Positions 56,979 through 64,000 of a DNA stretch of 64,000 nt are shown piece after piece. Location: NCBI GenBank assembly GCA_028583685.1, contig JAMXIF010001253.1, forward strand, positions 79,310,219 to 79,374,218. Direction: 5' to 3'. The position numbers and the translations under genes are program-made. Every line of letters begins with the position of its first letter. Positions within the stretch are counted from its first letter, which is position 1. This DNA is from Petaurus breviceps papuanus (taxonomy: Eukaryota; Chordata; Mammalia; Diprotodontia; Petauridae). Under the pieces are notes generated by a model, which searched no databases, was not told the DNA's origin, and saw nothing but the letters and a program-made list of their open reading frames with translations.

Positions 56979-57127
56979 GGGCAGCCAGGTGATTCAGCGA
57001 TTAAGAGCACCAGCCTCAGTGTCGGGATGACCTGGGGATCAAATCTCGGCTCAGATACTTAGTACCACACCCAGAAATAACTGTCCATGTAAGCTTGAGC
57101 AAGTTATTTAACCCCAATTGCTTTAAA
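56979..57127 (+). mobile_element. SINE (second subfamily), first of three in a row
   Basis: 'gggcagccaggtgattcagc', 'ggatcaaatctcggctcaga', 'accacacccagaaataactg', 'aagttatttaaccccaattg'. Confidence 0.88.
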
Positions 57128-57301
57128 AAAGGGGGGGGGGGGGCGGCTAGGTGGCGCAGTGAGTAAAGTGCCAGCCCCGGAGTCAGGAGGACCCAAGTTC
57201 AGTTCCAGCCTCAGACACTTAACATCCACACAAAAAAACTAGCCGTGTAACCTTGGGCAAGTTACTGAACCCCAATTGTTCTCCAAAAGGCAAAAAAAAA
57301 A
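57128..57301 (+). mobile_element. SINE (WSINE1-like), second of three
   Basis: Begins in a run of 14 G, then 'cggctaggtggcgcagtgag', 'tcagttccagcctcagacac', 'aagttactgaaccccaattg', poly(A). It carries an extra 'atccacacaaaaaa' before the 'ctagccgtgtaacc' block. Confidence 0.88.
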
Positions 57302-57313
57302 AGAAGTAAGTAT

Positions 57314-57463
57314 GAGGCAGCTAGGTGGCACAGTGTATAGAGCACCAGCCCTGGAGTCAGGAGGACCTGAGTTCAAATCCGGCCTCAGACACTTAACACT
57401 TACTAGCTGTGTAACCTTGGGTAAGACACTTAACCCCAGTTGCCCTCCAAAAAGACAAAAAAA
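57314..57463 (+). mobile_element. SINE (WSINE1-like), third of three, with target duplication
   Basis: 'gaggcagctaggtggcacag', 'gagttcaaatccggcctc', 'agacacttaaccccagttgc'. Flanked by 'agaagtaagtat' (57302) and 'agaggtaagtat' (57464). It landed just behind the poly(A) of the second SINE. Confidence 0.92.
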
Positions 57464-57982
57464 AGAGGTAAGTATATCAGTCATTGTACAGTGTTGCCTT
57501 TACTCTGTACAATGTTCTGGTTCTATTCACTTCACTCAGCATCAGTTCATGTAAGTCTTTCTAGGTTTTTCTGAAGTCTGCCTACTCATCATCTATTATA
57601 GCACAATAGTATTACATTACATTCATATACCATAACTATTTCCTATTCCCCAGTTGATGGACATCCCTTCAATTTCCAATTCTTAATGATTATTTTGCCT
57701 CTACTACTTTAAGATTATCAAACAGTTACATAAAGGTGAAATAAGTGTTTTTGCCTGTCGTTAAAATGTAGAACATGAGATAAAAGAGATAAAAACATTT
57801 TAGTTATTAGTCCACTGATTGTTAGGATTCAGTTCAATTCAGTGAATATTTATTAAGCACCTATTCTACACACATTCAACAGTGTGTTAGGAGCTATGAA
57901 TGCAAAATTGAGAATTGACACCATCCTCAAGTATCTTATAATTAAATAGATGAGTCATTGCATATATACACAAATACCCAAT

Positions 57983-58047
57983 GTCTCCAAAGTCTGTCTC
58001 AGTGTAGTTTTAGTGTTTAATAGCTTAAAACTTTGGATTTCTCCATT
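57983..58047. mobile_element. Second copy of the palindromic mini-transposon
   Basis: 'tgtctccaaagtctgtctca' and 'gtgtagttttagtgtttaat', then 'cttaaaactttggat'. Left arm matches the 54763 unit; the right arm is partly lost. Confidence 0.5.
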
Positions 58048-58148
58048 GTCAAACTCTATTTTTTATACTATATGTAGGTTGTGTCAAAAGTAAATAGTGC
58101 TAAAATTTTCAGGACACTATATATGTAGTATGAAAAATAGAGTGTGAC
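58048..58148. repeat. Long imperfect inverted repeat (hairpin)
   Basis: Arm 58048-58077 ('gtcaaactctattttttata...') pairs with 58117-58148 (reverse complement begins 'gtcacactctatttttcata') over about 30 bases with four or five mismatches, around a 39-base loop. Looks like a separate MITE or the core of a larger mariner-like relic. Confidence 0.65.
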
Positions 58149-58319
58149 AAAGAAGAAATCTAAATTCTTTTCAAAATATTTGAGGAGAGAAAATATCTTC
58201 AGCTTTGAGTAAGGAGAATTTGAGCTGAGTGTTAAAGACAGAGCTGCATTTCAACAGAGAGTGAGAGAGTTGCAGCTAAGAGAGTCAGTATGTGAAAATG
58301 CCTAGATAAAGAATGTAAT

Positions 58320-58450
58320 GTGAGCATAGGATCAAAGGATTAGTGCTAGAAGGGACTCTAAAAACTATCTAGTCTAAGCATTTTATTTTGCAGATAAGGA
58401 TGTTGTGGGCCAGATAAATTAGGTGAATTGCCTTCAACAAGTGGTTACTC
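58320..58450 (-). mobile_element. MIR-type SINE, antisense, diverged
   Basis: 'gctagaagggactctaaaaa', 'attttgcagataaggatgtt'. Confidence 0.6.
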
Positions 58451-58499
58451 CAAAGTTAGTGTTATTTCCATAGTACCAAGGACATCCAGCAATGGTTCA

Positions 58500-58635
58500 A
58501 CTGTGTACATGTTCCTTTCCTCCAGTAGAATTTAATAAACTCTTTGAGAAAAGGGATGGTTTTCACTTTTTCTTTGTATACCTATTACCTAACATAAGGT
58601 ATATATCTGATATATAATAGGTACCCGATTTAAAA
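58500..58635 (+). mobile_element. L2 3' end
   Basis: 'ctctttgagaaaagggatgg', 'tttctttgtatacctattac', 'ataataggtacc'. Confidence 0.55.
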
Positions 58636-58779
58636 TTAAAACTATTAATTGAAAAAGTTATAGATAGTGTAGGGTCTCTGAAGGATAGTAATGTGAAATG
58701 AGCCTACCAGGTTATTTTGGAGCAAATTATTTAGGGCTCATTAAATGCTAGGACAAAGAGCCCTTCATGTGTCTTTACT

Positions 58780-59320
58780 CTCAAAAACCTACTAGCCCTC
58801 TCAACTATATTATTTTAGTTATCAGAAGTCATCGCAAACTTTATGTATCACCTGTTCCAAATCAGTCACCAAAATTAGTCAATATCATTTATTTCTATCC
58901 TTTACTTTCTCTTATAATTGCAGTTACCATAATAAAAAAAAAACTTATTCTAAAACCTGGATTATTCCAAAAGTCTTCTAACTTACCTTACTTTAGTGTT
59001 TTGTTTTTCCAGTCCATTCTGCATGCTCCTGAAACATTTATCTTTCTAAAATAAAATCCAAATTCCTCAGCATGATATTGAAGAACTTCCTCATCGTGAA
59101 TCCAGCCTATCTTTCTGAATGTGTAGCCTAAATACCATGCTCATCTCAGCTTCAACTATATTTATTCCCACCATTATATACATTATTTTCATTCTTACCT
59201 ATTTGATCCAGTTTTTGATCCAGTCAACCACTTTTGCCTTCAGTACCCTCTGCACATTTTTCCCTCCTCAATCCCTATCTTCCAAGTTTTTAAAAGTTCC
59301 GCTTACTTCCTATCTCTCTC
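58780..59320 (+). mobile_element. L2 LINE, 3' half fragment
   Basis: 'gaaacatttatctttctaaa', 'aatccaaattcctcagcatg', 'gaagaacttcctcatcgtga', 'tccagcctatctttctgaat', 'ccatgctcatctcagcttca' in sense L2 order; diverged. Confidence 0.6.
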
Positions 59321-59349
59321 ATGAAGGCTGAGGAATCCACTAATATAAA

Positions 59350-59530
59350 TTAGAAATAGAATTTGTTTATGAATCAGGAGACCTGAGATCCTAGTGTTGA
59401 CTCTGCCAGACCAACCATTTGACCCCAGTCATATCAGTTAAGTTCTTTGGGCTTCAGGTTCCTCATGTGCTAAAATGAGGAAGTTGGGCTAGATGATCCT
59501 TAAAATACCTTCTAGTTCTAAAATCCATTG
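59350..59530 (+). mobile_element. MIR-type SINE
   Basis: 'tcaggagacctgagatccta', 'gggcttcaggttcctcatgt', 'gggctagatgatccttaaaa'. Confidence 0.7.
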
Positions 59531-59604
59531 AGGATCACCATGTAGAATTGGTAGTTAGGGTTTTTTAATGTGTATATATGTGTTGTTATAACAACCATGT
59601 TGTA

Positions 59605-59715
59605 TTGTCACCCCAAATAAATTGTAAACTTCATCATGGCAGAGGACCTGTGTTTCTCCCTGCACCTATCACAGTGCTTTGCACAAACTAATTACTTGAT
59701 AAATGGCTAGACTGA
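59605..59715 (+). mobile_element. L2 3' end
   Basis: 'gtttctccctgcacctatca', 'cagtgctttgcacaaactaa'. Confidence 0.7.
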
Positions 59716-59964
59716 GGTTGTGTAATTCAATACATTTTTTAAATAATGGAAAAACAAATTGATTTTGAGTGAACAGACTGAGTGCTTATTCTTAATAATG
59801 GTTTTGTTAGGTTATAATTTTGTCCTCTTGTATAATGATCACTTGATTGGTTGTTTGATGGATTGTGCAATGATTTTGACCATATAAATATTTCACTCAA
59901 GGGTTTATATGGGGTTTTGGAAGCAGTATTGCAGTCTAACCTATAGCAAGACCTGAGCTATCTA

Positions 59965-60220
59965 GAGCCCACTGATGGTACCAGAGGCATAAGCCTGGAT
60001 TCAGGAAGACCTCAGCTCAAATCTGACCTCAGACATTTATCAGCTGTGTGACCCTAGACAAGTCATTTATTTAACTTGCCTCAGTTCCTTCCACTGTAAA
60101 ATGGGAATAACTGTATCTACCTTACAGGCCATTGTGAGAATCAGATGAGATAGTATTTGTTAAAAGCACTCAGCACAGTGCCTGGAATGTAGTAGGCACT
60201 GTATAAATGCATATTTATTT
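59965..60220 (+). mobile_element. MIR-type CORE-SINE, nearly full length
   Basis: 'attcaggaagacctcagctc', 'agctgtgtgaccctagacaa', 'ccactgtaaaatgggaataa', 'cttacaggccattgtgagaa', 'cacagtgcctggaatgtagt'. All blocks in order. Confidence 0.88.
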
Positions 60221-60379
60221 CCCTTTCCCCTCAGGGGTGAAAGCTCCAATTTTTCTGCATATTCAAATACTTCCCCCTTTAAGCATTGGGATATTATTTT
60301 GCATTTTAATTTGGCATATTTTTCTGTCTTCTTACATAAAGTAATATGTTCATTTAACTCTTAATTCACAGTCATCATT

Positions 60380-61230
60380 AAATTATGGTCAACTCTTTCT
60401 TCTTCACTCCTGACACTACAATCCCCTGAATCTCTTTTTTCACTGTTAATTGAGCACCTCTGTTAAGTCTTTTTCTCTTTCTCACCTACTGAATGTGATC
60501 TCTTCCCAGAGCTCCAATTCCAAGCCTACACATGCCTGATGCCAGAGAAAGAAAATAGGTTTCAAACCTTACTTCTCACACTTGTGTCACCTAACCTCAC
60601 TGGACTTCAATTTCTTCATTTCCAAAATGAGGGGAACTTATTATACCAAATAACTTCTGCGGTTCTTTCTAGCTATAGATTATGATATTATATCCTCTGG
60701 TAGCCAAATAGTTATCCTTACAGCTCATCAAAATTCCACTAACCTTATCTCCCTCCAAACATTTTAATCCTGCCATCTGCCCCTCTGTTTGTCCCTTTAA
60801 TTCTGTCTTTTACCTAACTCTCCTCCAAGAATCCATTGTCTTAATCATTATCTTCCCACTTCTCTCTCCCTTTTCCTTACCTCTTAATTTTTTTTTCTCT
60901 ACTACTTAACAAATATCTCTAGGTTGTCGTAAGCCTCAAAAACAAAATAAAATAGAAACACGAAACCTTGCCACCTTCCTAGGCTGTTATCCTACATCTG
61001 TTGTCTGTTTCAGAACCAAACTCCAAGAAGAAGTAATCTGTACTCCTTGCCTCTACTTTCTCATCTCCCACACATTTTTTTTAACCTCTTTCAGTCTTGG
61101 CTTTGGAAAATAACTGAAACTGTTATTTTGATGGTCATTAACAGAAGTCTAAAAGCCTTTTCTCAGCCATCATGCTCTTTGACCTTTCTGAATTTTTTCA
61201 CCACCACATTCTAGATACTCGCCTTCCATT
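60380..61230 (+). mobile_element. L2 LINE ORF2 fragments, diverged, with a MIR
   Basis: 'ccaaactccaagaagaagta' then 'ctcttgcctctactttctcat'-like text and 'gctctttgacctttctgaat' follow the L2 reverse-transcriptase order seen at 20890-21935. A MIR remnant lies at about 60550-60680 ('aatttcttcatttccaaaat'). Confidence 0.5.
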
Positions 61231-61784
61231 GGCTTCCATGTATATGATAAACGCTCAAGGTCTTGTGAAATGAAAGAATGAAGAACCCTTAAAATGGTTA
61301 CATATTTTACAATTGTGGTGGTGTTATAAAAAATTACATTTATTGTAAAGAACTATGAACGTATTTTTATTTTTCTGGTGATATTATCTAACTCATGGTT
61401 AACAACAGGAATAATTATTGAGCAAAGGAAATGATTGCCTGACATGAAATGCTTAACTTTATTGTTCTGTAACTTAATATACTTTCTTAAAGGATACTGC
61501 ATTCTTAGAGGGAAGTAGGATTCTAGTAGTAGGTTGTTGAAGTGAAAAGGATTTACTCTTGTAGAGAAACAGAATGTAGATTGGATGATATATAGTGTCA
61601 ATGAAATTAGGCCTTAAATCTGACAGGGCGTAATACAGAAAGATGGGTGAAAAATGCTGATCTTGTCTCCTCCCTTAACTTTTCGTTTTGAATCAATTTC
61701 ATTTGCATATCAAGCCAGAGAGTATCTTGGGAGTATCTAACACTGAGTTGTATACTTGTCTATGACAGAATCCTTTGATTTCTG

Positions 61785-62030
61785 TTGCTGTGGTTGTTGT
61801 TCAGTCATGTCTGACTCTCTGTGATTTCACTAGGGATTTTCTTGGCAAAGATATTGAAGTGGTTTGCCATTTCCTTCTCCAGCTCATTTTATAGATGAGA
61901 AACTGAGGCAAACAGGCTTGATTGGTTTTCCCAGGGCCACATAACTAGTAAATGTCTCAGGCTGGATTTGAACTCAGGTTCTCCTGATTTCAGTACCAGT
62001 GCTCCATCCACTATGCCACCTAGATGTCAG
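61785..62030 (-). mobile_element. CORE-SINE with RTE/BovB-type tail
   Basis: 'ttgttcagtcatgtctgact' (antisense BovB-like tail), 'gaagtggtttgccatttcct', 'gagaaactgaggcaaacagg', 'gatttgaactcaggttctcc', head 'ccatccactatgccacctag'. A more complete copy of the family at 52738. Confidence 0.88.
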
Positions 62031-63860
62031 CCCAAACATAAAGATCAAAAAGGAGACACCTCAAACTACATTTGATAATACTCTGCCTCCATTTTATTAG
62101 CTGACTGTGATACTTTGAACCTATGGGCACCTTGTGCCCATTGCATGAACTCAGAATTACCAAAGAGGGAGCTGTCAAAGTTGGAAATATTCATTTCTCA
62201 GGAGTAGTAAATGATAACCAGTGTGCAACAAAGGAAACAGAACAGCTGAAGATGGCAACAAGCTAATAGTAGAACTAGGAACTCTTTTCCCAAACGTGTC
62301 TCTCTTTGCCTATCTTCCCATTAAAGTTGTTTCTGCTGTGGGCAGGGGATCAGGAGAGAAATGCTCTACCTTATCTCCCTTTTCTGGAAGTTCAAGGGAG
62401 AAAAGGTATTCAAAAGGAGATAAGGACTCCAGTGAATACTTTATACATTTCAGTCTTACAGACCACAGAAAGGAGAGATACCTTCAACAACTATTCTCTT
62501 GAGCTTCTCACCAGTCATCCTCAGTGCAATCCCAGTCACTAGACTCCAATCAAGAAAAATTTACTCTGTCCCCTCAAGGAGGGACTAGTGCACATCTTTA
62601 GCTCCATGGGAAATTATCCAGTCCAGAACTCCTCTGAAAGAAATAAAAGTGAGTCGTACTAAAAAAAAGTAGTAATGCTAATAAGTAAAACCTATCATAG
62701 TATACATTCAAATCATATGCAAGAAGGAGTTGGAGTGGGTGGGAAATCGCATCTATCTCATTAAAAGATAAAATTTCACTGAAATGTATGCTAGTTTTGT
62801 ATGGTCATGGGCTTTACCATATTTTCTTTTTTCTTGTCTTTTAGTCAATTAATTTTCTCTTTTATAAGGCTCACATAATCAAGTAGACTAGATTCCACTG
62901 ATCAAAATAAACATTTTTCTTTTCTTCCTTTCCCATTCCTCCTTACTTAGAAGACTTTGCTATACAAATACCCCTTTGGAGGAATATATAGATTTGTGCT
63001 GGTGCTCTTCCTTGTTATAATTTATATAAAAATATATTTAGAAGTATAAAATTATCTTTAAAAGTATAAAAGATAAAATTCCCCCTTGAGGTCACCAGGC
63101 CTGTTAGGAATTTTGCTTCTGGACACTGTTTCACTACATTAGCAAAATGATTTTAGACAGATCTTTTGTCACTTTGAAGGCCCCAGGAGAAAATCCAAGC
63201 TGCATCATGACTTGAGTTGTATTTTAGCATAATTTTTCAGATGATTTATATCATTTTCATTTTGAAAAAAAGCAGTTATAGTCACCATTTGTATTTCATA
63301 GAGACAGTCTGTCATCAGATGTTTGATATTTTTTTATTCTTTTATTAAGTTATTTATCTTTTTGGCTATGAACAAGCTAGGTTGTAATAATTTCTTAAAA
63401 AGATGAGAACTTATACGTAGTTTTGAGTAATTTTTGCTAGTTCATCCTTTCAGTGGTTGGTTTTTATTATATAAGAAAAAATTATTTCCTTTTTAAGACT
63501 TATTTAAATACATCTACATTTGTATTGTTTTTAGGTATCTTTCATTCTTACTCTAAAAATACTTAGAATAATGGAAATTTAAATTAGGAAGGGACTTTTA
63601 GAATCATTATGTATGCTAACACAATATATTTGTATTTTTTAATATGCTGTGGTGTTTTCACACCAAAATTGAAAGACTGTTCCGAACTAGTACCATAAAA
63701 TGATAAAAATTTTATTTGTAATATATGATCTATAAATACAGAACTATAAAATGAGGCAATCTGGATGGATGAGGGAGTCCATGACATTTTTACCATAAAA
63801 AGATGAAGTAGGAAAAAATGTTGGGTTACAGTTACTTATTCAAGCTCTCTTCCAAGCCTT
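62031..63860. other. Repeat-poor interval
   Basis: No transposon family or exon recognised in about 1.8 kb. Two overlapping frames of 78-93 codons at 62221-62542 show no known motif. Confidence 0.45.
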
Positions 63861-63921
63861 ATGTGTGTGTGTATCACATATGCATACACATACATACACA
63901 CACATACACACACGCACGCAA
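63861..63921. repeat. (TG)n / (CA)n simple repeat
   Basis: A TG tract followed by 'catatgcatacacatacata' and CA repeats; together self-complementary. Confidence 0.92.
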
Positions 63922-63965
63922 CATTTGAATGGCTGCCAAAATGAGATTTAAAAAATATGAAAGTT

Positions 63966-64000
63966 GGGGTGGCTAGGTGGCACAGGGAGTAGAGTGCCGG
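63966..64000 (+). mobile_element. tRNA-derived SINE head, cut by window end
   Basis: 'ggggtggctaggtggcacag' is the SINE start; the rest lies outside the window. Confidence 0.88.

Larger units (their letters stand above)
56636..57695 (-). mobile_element. L1 3' end, split by three SINEs
   Basis: Left part 56636-56978 begins with a T-rich tract (antisense poly(A)) and carries 'agatttttgagttctaaatt', 'gtgaaatctgataggggctc', 'gtatgctttgatctgcattc'. Right part 57476-57695 continues 'tcactcagcatcagttcatg', 'agcacaatagtattacatta', 'ccccagttgatggacatccc'. The two join as one L1 copy if the SINEs are removed. Confidence 0.85.
57828..58310 (-). mobile_element. L2 3' end, antisense, split by hairpin elements
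   Basis: 57828-57980 ('gtgaatatttattaagcacc', 'caccatcctcaagtatctta') and 58190-58310 ('gagctgagtgttaaagacag') are the antisense L2 3' part. The hairpin units at 57983-58148 lie between. Confidence 0.65.

Noticed and set aside
56979-57463. tRNA gene cluster (A-box and B-box repeated three times)
   Set aside because: Boxes belong to SINE heads; no complete tRNA cloverleaf or anticodon arm is formed.

Overview
The window looks like a gene-free stretch (intergenic or deep intronic) of a marsupial nuclear genome. I found no host exon, rRNA or tRNA gene, and no CRISPR array. The call of a marsupial rests on the repeat mix: many copies of a short tRNA-headed SINE with an A-rich tail (WSINE1-like; name from memory), MIR-type CORE-SINEs, L2 (CR1 clade), L1 with the marsupial-type 3' end, HAL1-like half-LINEs, RTE LINEs ending in an AAC-rich tail, and SINEs carrying RTE/BovB-type tails. 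A monotreme is unlikely because L1 and RTE are abundant. The species cannot be fixed from the sequence.

Layout. 1-4.15 kb: the 3' end of an L1 (minus strand), a 1.6 kb solo LTR with a 5-bp target duplication, and an old half-L1 split by a SINE. 5.16-7.54 kb: the best preserved protein gene of the window, an open L1-type ORF1 in a 2.4 kb element with no ORF2, which is a HAL1-like structure. 8.9-9.6 kb: a MIR followed by the 3' end of an RTE. 10.5-11.7 kb: an L1 3' end split by a second solo LTR. 13-20 kb: MIRs, young SINEs with target duplications and one LTR-like segment. 20.2-21.9 kb: an L2 reverse-transcriptase region split by an L1 3' end. 22.7-23.3 kb: a pogo/Tigger-like DNA transposon. 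23.6-27.8 kb: a decayed but nearly full-length RTE (endonuclease plus reverse transcriptase) on the minus strand. 29-37 kb: repeat-poor AT-rich DNA with an RTE-derived short element at 34.2 kb. 37.6-38.5 kb: a second, 5'-truncated RTE. 41.2-42.8 kb: a long L2 3' half. 43.3-47.7 kb: repeat-poor stretches that could hold conserved non-coding elements. 47.9-50.3 kb: triplet repeats, then a long L2 on the minus strand. 51-62 kb: dense MIR/L2/SINE, a third LTR, hairpin-forming mini-elements and three SINEs lined up inside one L1 3' end. 62-64 kb: repeat-poor, ending in a SINE cut by the window edge.

There is no operon-like or pathway logic. What works together is the retrotransposon economy: L1-type machinery probably moved the A-tailed SINEs and the half-L1s, and RTE machinery the elements with RTE-type tails. 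The observations most worth a second look are the intact ORF1-only element, a piece of RTE 5' sequence duplicated inside the RTE's own coding region, a short element that appears to join RTE 5' and 3' ends, and two copies of a palindromic mini-transposon. I do not see a new cellular system here.
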